64,000 nucleotides of DNA from Eleginops maclovinus (lineage: Eukaryota; Chordata; Actinopteri; Perciformes; Eleginopidae), in assembly GCF_036324505.1 (NCBI RefSeq), contig NC_086351.1:4288001-4352000 (forward strand), given 5' to 3'. The notes below the pieces were generated by a model, which worked only from the letters and a program-made list of their open reading frames with translations, was not told the DNA's origin and searched no databases. How positions within the stretch are numbered: the first letter of the stretch is position 1; every line of letters starts with the position of its first letter. The position numbers and the translations under genes were made by a program. Positions 50,001-60,720 of this stretch are shown piece after piece.

Positions 50001-53000
50001 TATGTGCATTGTTGTGATTGGTTGGTTAAGAGAGGTGGTTGAAATGTGTAGGTGATTGCTATGTACTGGCTCTGGCTGTGTTGATCACTTTTTAACATGT
50101 ATAATGGTTTACAGCTGATGGTGGCTTTTATGTTGTGATCCTATCATTTAGTGTTGTGTTCTGTGTGACTTAAAAATGAGATGTCGGTCACTGTGCATGG
50201 ATGCATAGTGTTTTGTTCTTGTAGTATGCCTTGTTTCTGTACAGTGGCATGCAGTAAATTACAGTACTCTGATCACACAGGCTACACTACATTCATGTGA
50301 ATAACCCTAGCAAGGAATCCTATAGAATTGACCCTGTTTTTTTTGTCAGTGCATCTTAATTATATTCAAACACCTTTTTATGAATTTAGAATTTAGACCT
50401 TGCAATAACAATTCTGCAACAACGGAGTCTAGTTATTTGAAGATACTGTATAATTCACAATTGATTGCATTACTTTTGATAGAAGTATAGATTCAGTGCA
50501 CCCACATAATAGGAACACACACTTAATTTTACATATAAAATAAATGGCAATTTGCAAGTAAAAGAAATCCCTCTGTCATGAAAACATTTCCCTCTCTATT
50601 CTTCTCTGTTTTTTCTTATTATTTAAACTCCTTTGCTGATTCCTCTTTGGGCATTTAGACCAAACTTTTGCAAATGTATGCTGATCATTGTGTCTGATAG
50701 TTTAGGTTTAAGGAGTTTTGGGTAGACTAGCATTAGACCCATCGTTGTGTTTTAAGTCTCCCAATCCTACTGGTACATTTATGATTTTATATGGAGCCTG
50801 AGAGATATTGCCATCTTATCTCAGTTTCTAGCACATCACTTTGTCATAAACTCACATTGGATGAAGAGATTCATCGGCCGGCTGATTGCACTTGAGGCAC
50901 CATTCGACACGTTGCACCTGAATGGTCCCTGGTCGTAGCGCGTCACATTAATTATAGTTAAAGTGGAGTTTCCATCAGTGATCAGAACCCTGTCACTTCC
51001 TGTCACCTCAGAGCTGCTGTTCAGCCAGAGGAAAGAGAGAGAGGATCCAGAGGAGACAGAGCAGGACAGACTGACGGAGCTGCTGAACTCAAGCAAATAT
51101 GTGATGTTTGAAGTCACTGCTACATTGGAGACTGGTGCTGTAGATAGAAAAAGACATAAGCAGCAAGTGAAGTCATTTTATCCTAATCAATTAACTGACT
51201 AAATGGACTGTGACTTACTCTGTACAGAGATGGCTGCAGCCTGAGACGTTTCATATCTCAGAGTTTTGTTGTTAAAGGCCTGACAGCTGTAGCTTCCACT
51301 TTGATTCATCTGCATGTTAATCAGACTGAGTTCTGGTCCAGTATCAGACAGCAGGTCTCCATTCAGAAACCACTGAAAACCAGCAGAAGGTCTGGAGTCG
51401 GCTGAGCACATCAGGCTGATGTTCGACCCTTTCTCAAAGTATTCTTGTGATGGAGAAAGTTTTAAAAGTGTATTTTCTGGCCCAACTGCAAGGGAAAGAC
51501 ATACAACGGTATAATCACCAGTACTAACAACAGCAGCTTGAGCAAAGCAGCATGCAGCCTGGCTCAGTGTGAAGGGGTCGTTAATGTTGAGTGTGCCGTT
51601 TAAATGATGAGATGCATCATTAAACTTAATACAGCCTTCATTTACTCAGCACTGGGAAACACTGCAGCGATCAAACAGCGAGGAGCACAGTAAACACATT
51701 TAGATAAACTAACCTGACATGATGTTTGTAGAAAGTATAAATCTGACATGAGGATGTTCTTAATTGCGATATGATATGATTTTTTGCTTTTGCAGACCAT
51801 TTACATGCAAGAAAACCCATATTTTATATATACTATACACTTCAGGAAGAGGAAAACCTGCCAAAAGCACAATAAAGCCTCTTTTTTGAAGGTCTTTCTA
51901 GTATTTTTATGCAGATGCAGTTACTTTAAAGAATACTCACAGCTGATGTCGAGGGTCACCGGATTGCTGGTGAAGTTACTGAAATGATTGAACACATGAC
52001 AAGTGAAGGGCCCCTGGTCGTAGCGCGTCACATTAATAATAGTGAGCGTGGATCCTTCGTCGGTGATCCGAACTCGGTCGCTTTGCTTAACCTCTGCGCT
52101 GCTGTTCAGCCAGAGGAAGGAGGGGAAGGAACCAGAGGAGGAGCAGGACAGACTGACGGAGCTGCTGAACTCTGACAGATCTGTGGTGCTTGGGGTTATT
52201 ATAACATCTGATATGTGTGCTATGGGTGGAGAAAACAAAAGAATATTACATTCTGTAGCAATGATGACTCCAGCAGAACAACTATACAGTCTTTAAGTAA
52301 CTATTTCTGACTTAGTCCACTAGTTTTCACAGTTTAAAACTAAAGGTTCTACTTATATTAACCCCCAACACTACAAGAAGTAATTCTCCCTAACTTACAT
52401 TTTAATACAAAACAACAAAAACACAAATGAGGTCTCTTAGTAATTACTTCTGTATGAAATTAATTGATTCAACGCAACAACATCCTAAAAATATCGATAT
52501 TCACATATCCACATCCCTATTTGTAACCGTTAAAGTCATTTGTTCACTTTAAACACCCAAAAATGCTCCTTTTTTTTAGCCCTTAATGAACCACATGTCC
52601 TTCTCCCAGACTTACATTTCCGCACAGAGACAGCTGCGGTCTGAGATGTTTGATTCATCAGAGTTTTGTTGTTAAACGCCTGACAGCTGTAGTTTCCCGC
52701 TCCGACTCATCTGGATGTTCATCAGACTGAGTTCTGGTCCCGTATCGGACATCAGGTCTCCATTCAGAAACCACTGAACAAAGGCAGGAGGTCCGGAGTC
52801 AGCTGAGCACGTCAGGCTGATGTCTGATCCTTCGTCATAATATTCTTCTGACGGAGATATGGTCAGATTTATATTTTCTGGGCCGACTGTTGGAAAAAAG
52901 AGATGGTTACCCATGAAAAAATAAGGAGGAAAGCCATAAAGGAGAACCTCGCAGATTAGTGCTCTGCAATCTTCCATATTATATAACAAGTATTGTAATA

Positions 53001-56000
53001 TACAGTAGATGTGATAAAGTTTAGATATAATTGTTGTCTTTTTCGTGTTTCAAAGGCTGCTTCACACTGAAGTGAAGCCATTTTTATTGTTTGTCTTTGA
53101 CGCGAAGTCTTAGCAATATCACAGATATGTAATGTTTTTTACCGACTTACATTTTGTCCATACAGGTACTTTGTTCTAAATACTTAAACCTCAGTCTTTA
53201 CATACAGTATGATAAAACAAAATCAAAGAAGCATGCCTTATCGTATGCCTCCAAGTCCAAACAATGTTAATATTGAGGCAAAAAGACTTTGCAGTTGTCT
53301 CCAAATTGAATCAGCATGATGTAAGAACATGTAGATTAGTAACCTTTCTTTATTCATACTGTAACCTCCTGTATGCTGTAGTTTTTATGTGGAGGGTGTA
53401 GTGAGAGGCGTGCATTGTCTGTTTGAGGGTGTGTTTATGTCTTTTTAATTATGGTTTTATTTGTTATCAGTTTATGTATTTTTATATCTTAGGGTGCCTT
53501 TTAAGATCTGGCTAGGGACAACAGATGGAAATTAGCATAGAAGCTAACTCTGGCTTATTTACAGCAATTTGTCTGTTAATCAATGAGCACTGTCCCAAAT
53601 AAATAAATCACTCACAGATAATGAGGAGGGTTACTGGATCACTCAAGACCTCACTGACAGGATTAAACACCTGACACCTGAATGGTCCCTGGTCGTAGCG
53701 GGTCACATTAACTATAGTTAAAGTGGATCCTCCATCAGTGATCTGAACTCGGTCACTTCCTGTCACCTCAGAGCTGCTGTTCAGCCAGAGGAAAGAGAGA
53801 GAGGATCCAGAGGAGGAGCAGGACAGACTGACGGAGCTGCTGCTCGACTCCAAAATGTCTGTAGCGCTGGCATTTACCTCTACACTGGATACTGGGGCTG
53901 TGGGAGGAAAATATATTCATTATTATTAGGACTTGAAGTAATGCAAACATTACCTAACAAGTGTTTTTTGCATTAATTTGGTTGGTTTTTCCATGTCTGC
54001 TGCAAGGGTCTAAGGACATAGCAGGGACAAATGTTTCATTTGATATATCCTGATACACAAACACATATTCTAAATTGATGATGCACATACTGGTTTAAGT
54101 TGTGGTTTTCTCTTTACATTTTGCATTTAACCTCATAGTTAAATCAGGTTTCTCATTGCCAGAAAACATGCTTGTTTTTCGTTGTGGAAGTTAAACCTCA
54201 CTCACCCAGTACAGTTACAGATGAAGGCTGAGACGTTTCATATCTCAGAGTTTTGTTGTTGAAGGCCTGACAGCTGTAGCTTCCACTTTGACTCATCTGA
54301 ATGTTCCTCAGTGTGAGCTCTGGTCCATCAGACAGCAGGGCTCCATTCAGAAACCACTGAAACTGGGGAGGGGGTTTAGAGTCCGCTGAGCAGGAGAAGA
54401 GGACGTCTGACCCCTCCTTAAAGTAATCTTGTGATGGAGATTGCTTCAGGTGAATATTCTCTGGTCCATCTACGTTATAGGGGGAAAAGGTCATAAAACA
54501 AGAGAGTGACATGCACCCTATATAACACACGACAGGAAAGGAAAACCCTCAAAATAGGGCCCCTTCTAAGCTCTTGCATTTTTTACTCACAGTTGATGGA
54601 GAGGGTTACTGGATCACTGGTGCCGTTACTGACAGGATTAAACGCTTGACAGCTGAATGGTCCCTGGTCGGAGCGGGTCACATTAACTATAGTTAAAGTG
54701 GATCCTCCATCAGTGATCAGAACTCTGTCACTTCCTGTCACCTCAGAGCTGCTGTTCAGCCAGAGGAAAGAGAGAGAGGATCCAGAGGAGGAGCAGGACA
54801 GACTGACGGAGCTGTTGAACTCCACTAAGTCTGTGCTGCTGGCTGTTACCATTACATCAGAGACTGGCTCTGTGGGTTCAAATAAACAATGCAATTATTA
54901 GGAGTCAAGTCAATCATTAAAACACATCATATTCTCTGGCTTTCGTACCCTGTTTTCTGAAGGATAACCCCAAAAACAATGCTTTATGTTATAGTAACCC
55001 TAAACATGTAATATGGATATGGGATCAAGTGAATACCAAGTCAATCAAAGTTGGGTTTTATTGGACTGATAACGATATTGCAGAAGAAGAAAGCTGCAGG
55101 AGAGATACGGTGAAGGTCATGGTCGTAATTGAACTAATATGTGTGGAAAGATAGGCTACTAATTATTAAACAAAGATATATATCATCGAGTATTTGAGAT
55201 GTGAGAGTAGTTTCTTAAAAACCTATGAAATGATTTGGACTTCTTGCATTTCATCAAAGTACTTCAAGTGTGCTTTGTTGAAGTACATTTTTCAATGTTT
55301 GATGCCTCTTTAAGAAACAAAATCTTGAAAGTAGAAATACTTGCCAAACATGAACAGTCTGCAGACTCCTCTTTGTGAATTTGCATCGTGTGTCATAACC
55401 ATAACGTTGTATTCTCCGCTGTCACTGAGAGTCAGATTCCTGAGCTCCAGAGATCCAGTCGATCTAAAGAGAGTGATCCTGTCTGCATACCCTGGGTCAG
55501 ATACCTCTACAGTACTGGAGGTTATTACGTTAAAAGAAACTCCATGAATATCAGAAAATCCCCAGGATACTATAAAGAAAGGTGTTGCTGGGGGAGTCAC
55601 TGATGTGGTGAAACTCACCGTCCCTCCAACAACTGCAGTCAGACTGTCAGGCAGCACACCTTTCCCATGGCTTAAACCTGAAAGAAATAGAAACTAAAAT
55701 CAGTTTTAAATATTTGAAATACCAGGGACATGAATAACCAAAGTCAGTATTGTATTCAAAAGGCATAATTAGGTGTTTGGTCTTAAAATAAATGACCTCA
55801 GATGTCAAATTGACAAGAAAAGGGTATGTAACCAATGCTATGAATGCACTGTTCATTGATTTGAAAAAGGGCAAATAACTAGAAGTAAAACGAGTGCTGC
55901 TCCGTGAAGATTACAGTTTTTTAAAGAAAATAACAATCTATAAAATTAGTTTACTTTTTTGATCCCAAATTGGGAAATTGTTTTAAATTAGTTTGAGTTA

Positions 56001-56411
56001 AAACATAGAAATTAAAATAGAGAAAATACACATAACAGGGCTGTGTGTATCATCAATAAAATGGCATTTATCTATATACATTATTTAGAAAATACAAAAT
56101 ATACAGAATTAATTAGAATACACAGGAACGACAACCAATATAAGAAAAATATATACAAACATAGTAAACTACAAATAAGTGAAGTAAATAATTCAATACA
56201 TGTGCATTAAAGACAGTAGTTTGATCCAGCTTTGAGCAAGATAGAGGAATCATGAGCTTTGATATGAAACTGTAATATTTACAGTCAGCTTTTCGTGATA
56301 ACCTGAATAATCATGACCATTCGGAAGAGTTGAGTGAAAATGCTTTAGAGGGGTTTATTTCTCACCTGAGATGGCTCCCAGGAGGATCAGCAGTATCACA
56401 CATGTTTCCAT
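47039..56411 (-). CDS. CEACAM-like protein CEA-2: nine Ig domains, transmembrane
   Basis: Exons are the leader 56366-56411 ([15 protein letters not shown]); N 55345-55677; A1 54591-54869; B1 54206-54469; A2 53616-53897; B2 52616-52886; A3 51941-52219; B3 51219-51485; A4 50856-51137; last Ig 48092-48346; transmembrane 47857-47977; cytoplasmic 47312-47343 and 47127-47207; stop exon 47039-47043. Every Ig exon is phase 1 to 1. Total is 2797 nt, one more than a multiple of three because B2 carries a 1-bp insertion. The N domain lacks canonical cysteines, as in CEACAMs. A and B types alternate, as A/B domains do in mammalian CEACAM5. The tail has three tyrosines (NINYPA, DVYKIS, AAYDA), none a strict ITIM. 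Likely a cell-adhesion or decoy receptor. The last exon is tentative. Confidence 0.72.
47857..47977 (-). CDS. CEA-2 transmembrane exon
   Basis: Phase 1 to 2. The helix is roughly [20 protein letters not shown] followed by the stop-transfer YSMIKKSR. The next two small exons (47312-47343 and 47127-47207) follow the same small-cytoplasmic-exon pattern as locus B. Confidence 0.75.
48092..48346 (-). CDS. CEA-2 membrane-proximal Ig exon
   Basis: 85 codons: [59 protein letters not shown]. It starts with the CEACAM-type YGPDN. It is separated from A4 by a 2.5-kb intron. Confidence 0.85.
49186..49536. repeat. ATAAT/ATAAA/ATACA minisatellite-like array
   Basis: About 350 bp built from the 5-mers ATAAT, ATAAA and ATACA in higher-order runs (for example ATAATATAATATAAAATACA). 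On the minus strand it reads through in all frames as Tyr/Ile/Leu text, which is not a gene. Confidence 0.95.
49540..49916 (+). promoter_or_regulatory. Possible nested plus-strand promoter and first exon
   Basis: CpGs are concentrated here, unlike the flanks (ACGCGTTACG, CCTGCGATG, GACGCAGCGCC, CACGCGGG). A small frame begins GCGCCATGT with [20 protein letters not shown] and stops 3 residues later. A strong donor CCG|GTGAGT follows at 49917. No downstream exon was recognised. It could belong to a mobile element. Confidence 0.25.
50856..51137 (-). CDS. CEA-2 Ig exon A4
   Basis: 94 codons: [57 protein letters not shown]. Its middle is nearly identical in DNA to A1 and A2. Confidence 0.86.
51219..51485 (-). 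CDS. CEA-2 Ig exon B3
   Basis: 89 codons: [60 protein letters not shown]. Intact, frame kept. Confidence 0.87.
51782..51890 (+). mobile_element. TTAA-type element fragment in a CEA-2 intron
   Basis: The right-hand part only, from GCAGACCATTTACATGCAAG to CACAATAAAGCCTCTTTT, in the intron between exons A3 and B3 of CEA-2. Confidence 0.7.
51941..52219 (-). CDS. CEA-2 Ig exon A3
   Basis: 93 codons: [56 protein letters not shown]. The most divergent A copy. It has several N-glycosylation sequons. Confidence 0.86.
52616..52886 (-). pseudogene. CEA-2 Ig exon B2 with 1-bp insertion
   Basis: It begins [50 protein letters not shown]. It then shifts frame because GTAGTTTCCCGCTCC on the plus strand has one base more than the GTAGCTTCCACTTTG of B1/B3 (about 52690-52703). 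Read as is, it stops after SGKLQLSGV. Exon length is 271 nt, while all other Ig exons are multiples of three. Skipping it would keep frame. Confidence 0.8.
52887..53615. other. CEA-2 intron between A2 and B2
   Basis: A 729-bp AT-rich intron with no recognised repeat or exon. Confidence 0.6.
53616..53897 (-). CDS. CEA-2 Ig exon A2
   Basis: 94 codons: [54 protein letters not shown]. Intact A type. Confidence 0.87.
54206..54469 (-). CDS. CEA-2 Ig exon B1
   Basis: 88 codons: [59 protein letters not shown] at the domain start is the CEACAM B-domain signature (YGPD/YGPE). Confidence 0.87.
54512..54568 (+). mobile_element. TTAA-type element fragment in a CEA-2 intron
   Basis: The terminal 57 bp, CCTATATAACACACGACAGG to AATAGGGCCCCTTCTAA, in the intron between exons A1 and B1 of CEA-2. 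Confidence 0.7.
54591..54869 (-). CDS. CEA-2 Ig exon A1
   Basis: 93 codons: [57 protein letters not shown]2-type with Cys pair and [13 protein letters not shown]. Its minus-strand DNA is identical to A2 over a stretch of about 85 bp (around 54729-54815). Confidence 0.85.
54870..55344. other. CEA-2 intron after the N domain (GC-AG)
   Basis: The 475-bp intron begins GCAAGT (55344 downward) and ends CCCACAG. A GC donor with an otherwise perfect consensus is a known minor class. Nothing else is seen inside. Confidence 0.65.
55345..55677 (-). CDS. CEA-2 N-domain exon (ends at a GC donor)
   Basis: This exon has 111 codons: [43 protein letters not shown] and RLFMFG. It is V-like with no B/F-strand cysteines. 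The exon must end at 55345 for phase 1, where the intron begins GCAAGT rather than GT. Confidence 0.75.
55678..56365. other. CEA-2 leader intron with repeat fragment
   Basis: 55946-56000 contains TTTTTTGATCCCAAATTGGG and AAATTGTTTTAAA, resembling a fish retroelement tail (TTGATCCC...GGGAAATTG type). The rest is AT-rich with no features. Confidence 0.5.
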
Positions 56412-58465
56412 TTCTCCTGCTGCTGTAGTGAAAGTGTTTTCACACCAGAAGCTGCTGCCAGTTCATTAGAGGGGAGGGGCGATGTGCAAATTCACCTTCA
56501 CGTCTTTGGTGGCGCCTCACTCTGGACACTGCAGTCACAATCAGTGAGTAGTCCATCCGGTACTGGGACAAGTTGTTTGGTTTTTGTTGTATCTGATCTT
56601 GATCAATAATAAATCATGTGGTTCACTTTTATCTATTAACAACATTCTCATAAAATCCAGGACAGAGTGGGTATTGTTGATTATAAATAGCAGACAACAA
56701 AAGTAGCATTAAAAAGTCCAAAGTGGAATAAATATCTGTCAGCATGATCAGCAGGAGTCCTATCGTTTCTCTGATTTGATTCAGTCCCATGCAACGCGTT
56801 AATCTGCACCACTAAATCTGTTTGCTCTGTTGTTATGTGTTCAGTATCTGAGCTTTACTCCAAAGACGAGCAGTTATTTCTGAAAACACACGCAGAGGAG
56901 AAGCAGAAGCATTTCATTCAAATTGTTTGGCTGCAGAAATATATACTACAGATGATGACTTTATATACAGTACATTTAAAGAAGATCCAAACATTCTTTA
57001 TTAAAGAAAGCTTAATTTGTGTGTGTCTATTATACAAATCTATCAACATTTAGCATGCCTGATTATTTTATGTTGAAAGCATAAAGTCTAGTGGTTCTTG
57101 TACATTTTCTCCACCAGTCAGACTCCCTCGGATGCGTTGCACAAACTGAATTTATAACAGTGCACTCATGATAGTGCAATCGTGATGGGGATTCTTACGT
57201 AAGTAGTTTATTAATAAGTGAAAAGTGACAATTTGTATGCTTTTACCAATGTTTCGCCCCTCTAACTGATCAGTATGTTTGTATGTCAACAAGTGTGTAG
57301 TAAACTAGACCATGAGAAACCTTCCTATCTGTGGAAAAGGTTCACAACATTGATCATCGTCTTACTGTTGGCCTTATATTATCCTGAAATCATGCAAACT
57401 GTCCAACTTAGGCTAAATTCCTATCCATAACAACAAACTTTGCCTAATATTGTTATTTTAGTAGCTCCGTAATGAAGGCCTAACCAGTTACTGAAGGCCC
57501 AGGTAATATGGGAATCAGATTTTTAAAAAGCAGTTTGTTTTTAAGCCTTGTTGCTTATCAGGGACACATTGTTGTGTAAGTGTTTGGGTTGCTGTACATC
57601 GTGCTTCTCATTAGCACGTGTCGACTTTGATGCAAGGTGTTAATAAATCTTTAGTGGTTATAATTTGATAGTTAGATTCCATTACAAACTGTCCCAGTGC
57701 AAGCTACTAACGGCCTTTAAAAACAACCTTTTTTAAATCTAACTATAACTAACTATTGGACTGAATGAGGTTAACATATTTTATTTTTAAGAGTTCAGTT
57801 CAGACAAAATCATACAGGCAAAAATGTAAGTATTTGTTTTTTATGGACTAGTTCATTTTGAGAGTTTGGGCTATAATGAGTGCGTCTTCATCTCATAGGT
57901 GAAGGTGATGTTATTAAATGTCTGGTTGTGTCATTCCAATACCCAAATATGTTCAATTTATGGTATATATTTGAAAAAAAGCTCCAAGTCTCTATAACTG
58001 AGGGGCTGAAAACATCATTTTCTGCCATTTCTGCTCAGAAATGTACTTTTTGCAATTGATTTATCAAATAGTTTCTGATTTTATTTTTGGGATTATTATC
58101 GAGTAATCATTACGGCTGTAGCTGCAAATACTGTCCATCCACTAGCCTCGATCTTGTGAGGAGCTTTTGTCATAATACTGCTGTGAAGTCTACAAAGTAG
58201 GTTTTACGAGGGAATGGTTTAATGGTTCATGGCGGCTGGCGCGCCCTTGTGGAAAAAAGAAGGAATGGAAAGTACATGGTGGTGCTAATAACACAACAGA
58301 ACCTGATTTTAATAAAAGGTTATTGTAGTGGCAGCTTGATAAGACGTTATCAAGCTTCAGTTACTGTGAGAGAGCATTAAACACTGAAGGCTGAATGACA
58401 AAATAACAATTTATATAAAGTACATGTGATGCAACACCTGGAATATCAAGTAGTGTTGAGATTGA
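56412..58465. other. Intergenic between CEA-3 and CEA-2
   Basis: About 2 kb of AT-rich DNA that includes the CEA-2 5' flank. Just upstream of the CEA-2 ATG, the minus strand has GTGAAAACACTTTCAC, an imperfect interferon-response-like palindrome. No gene or transposon end is recognised. Confidence 0.45.
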
Positions 58466-58471
58466 TTTATT
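58466..58471 (-). terminator. CEA-3 polyadenylation signal
   Basis: AATAAA on the minus strand about 300 nt downstream of the CEA-3 stop. Confidence 0.45.
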
Positions 58472-58767
58472 AAGGTGAGCAGCTATGAGAACATCGGACT
58501 TTTTGACTTTTTTTTCGAGCAATTTGCCAAACTTCAAGTGTCTTAATGTACAATTAAAAGGAAAACCAAGACAGATGCTCGTCCTTCAAGACAATGAATA
58601 TAAAAGATGTATGTTATTGAAGAATACTTCAGGGACAAAAACAAATGTGGACCTCTTTTATTACTGTTTTAAAGAGACACAGAGTTATACTCTTCATCAA
58701 TACATTAGGAGATCAAATAGGAGAAAGCTTGACGTATAAGATCTATTTCCTCAGACAAAAGGCAGTC

Positions 58768-60720
58768 TTAGACCAATCTGAGTGCCAGCGTAGTCAGGAC
58801 AGTGCAAAACACCATGGACATTGAACCAGTGATGGGAGTAGAGGAGTCTGGATCAGAAGAAAAAAGCATTACTCCTTTTCCAGTTGCAATCACACACCAT
58901 GTTCTAGAGTTATGAAAGAGAGCTTAAATACCACGCAGTGTGTGGAAAGCAGAGGCTTCCTGCCCAGTGATTGCATTATAGGCGACGCAGGTGTACTTCC
59001 CCGTGTGCCAGTTCTCCATCTCATGGATGTAGTATGTGGGCCCCTTCCTCGTCGTGAGCCTGAACTTCCAGAGGTAAGTCGCCTTGGGTAGGGAGTCAGC
59101 CGAGCAGCTCAGAAAGACGCTCTCCTCAAGCTCTGCTCCTGTTGGCATCTGATCGATCACTGGCATGTCAGGTCCGTCTGAAGAGGGGGAAGAGGATAAT
59201 GATTATGATGAGACGAGAATTGTTTTATACTAACTTCATGTTGTTGTTAGTTCATTCTTAGGATGTGTAAATGAAAAAAAGTGCTGTGGAATAGTGAGGA
59301 ATACTAAACTTTTCAGAGGACCATTTTATCTCATTTTTGAACCGTTTGTCAGCTTAGATTCTGGAAAACTTCTATTGATCCTTGATGAATTGAGGAAAAT
59401 GAATGCATTGTTTACCAACGGAGAGCACCAAAACTATCACACATCTTACACAACTTGTGCAGTACAACCCAAGTTTGTTTATCCATTCGTAGGTTCACTA
59501 TTCTCCCCGAACACATGCATTTTTGCACAACATTTACTATTTGAAACACTGCCGCTACCATCGCATGCTTGCAAAGGAAGGCTGCAAATTCGTGCATGAG
59601 ACCAGGAGCGGGCGTTGTGTTGATCATAAGAAATTTTACAAGGATGCATGTGTTTGGGAACATACAACTGGATAAACAAGACTTGGATTAAACTGCACCA
59701 GTTGTGTTTTTTTAAGCCTCGATTTACTCTAATCATAAAAGATGAATTGTCTTCGGTTTTTTTCTGATACTCTGTTCACCAAGGAGACTTGCAAAAGTGA
59801 AAGAGTACAAGGTAACATGCAGTTAATAGCAGTTGCTTTACAAATGTTTTGCTTTAAGGCTGAAGTATTCCTTTTAAGTAGATTTGAAAGTACTCACAGT
59901 AGACTTTAAGATTGCATTTGGCCGTATTGAAGCTGAAATGATTGCTGACGTTGCACAGAAACTCTCCGGTGTCTCTCCTGTCCACGGGGCTGATGGACAA
60001 CACTCTGTTGTCATTGTGAAAGCTGAATCCTGGTCCAGGAACCAGAGGTTGACCATCCTTCATCCAAACTCTTGATTCAGCGCCGTGAGCGTCGCAGGTT
60101 AGATTCAGAGAGGTTTTACCTTCTATCAGGTTTTGTGTGGGGCAGGACATTGAGGGTTTCGACACGGGGGCTGCAAAGAAAGGGGAATAGAAAATCAGTC
60201 AAATCAGACGTCTTTTTCCTTGCAATCCATTTATTTCACGTTTATTTCATTTTACTCACTCAGCACCTCCAGCTTCACATTTCCTTGCAGCTGCCCTGCT
60301 CCAAATGGGATGATGATTAGTACGTATTCTCCGATGTCTTTTTCCGTCACGTTTTTCAGCACTAGAGATCCAGTAGCTTTATCCAGGGTGATCCTGTTCT
60401 CGTAACCTTGCCCCACCACATCTACGTTGGTTGATGTTATTACGTTGGTGATACCATTGAAGCTCCAGGTCAACGCCATGAAGGGTTCGGCTGCCGGTTT
60501 CACAGATGTAGTGAAGGTCACAATCTCCCCTGTTATTCCACGCAGCAAATCAACAGTGATGACACCGGCTCCATAGCAAACACCTGCTGAAATGTAAACA
60601 TTAAAGCAAACATTTCAAATTATGTAGTTATGTTGATAGTGAAGTAAAAAAAAAAGTAATGAGTTCCTTACCTGAGGAGAGGATCAGGAGTACAGTTGAC
60701 CTGAGAATTGCGTAGTTCAT
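58768..60720 (-). CDS. CEACAM-like protein CEA-3: three Ig domains, predicted GPI anchor
   Basis: Exons are the leader 60672-60720 (MNYAILRSTVLLILSS), N domain 60260-60583, C2 59898-60170, C2 58932-59177 and tail 58768-58847. They sum to 972 nt, or 323 residues and TAA, with all Ig exons phase 1. The N domain (TGEIVTFTTSVKPA, LTWSFNG, TEKDIGEYVLI) lacks canonical cysteines. The second Ig has LTCDAHG, WMKDGQPL and FLCNVSN. The third opens YGPDMPVIDQMP, the CEACAM B-domain motif, with FLSCSAD and KYTCVAYN. The last exon is DSSTPITGSMSMVF then CTVLTTLALRLV and stop. Small residues followed by a short hydrophobic end with no basic tail is a GPI-attachment pattern. AATAAA lies at 58466-58471. It is intact throughout. 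Confidence 0.8.
59178..59897. other. CEA-3 intron
   Basis: A 720-bp intron between the two C2 exons. Open frames on both strands (for example 59412-59736) have no recognisable domain. Confidence 0.6.

Larger units (their letters stand above)
48347..50855. other. Large CEA-2 intron
   Basis: Holds an AT-rich pentanucleotide-type array (49186-49536) and, directly after it, a CpG-containing segment with a plus-strand donor (49540-49916). 48940-49000 resembles a dispersed AAGTAC-type repeat. No further Ig exon was found. Confidence 0.6.

Noticed and set aside
59412..59736. Minus-strand frames in a CEA-3 intron
   Set aside because: No Ig signature, no splice-consistent borders, and they overlap one another in different frames.
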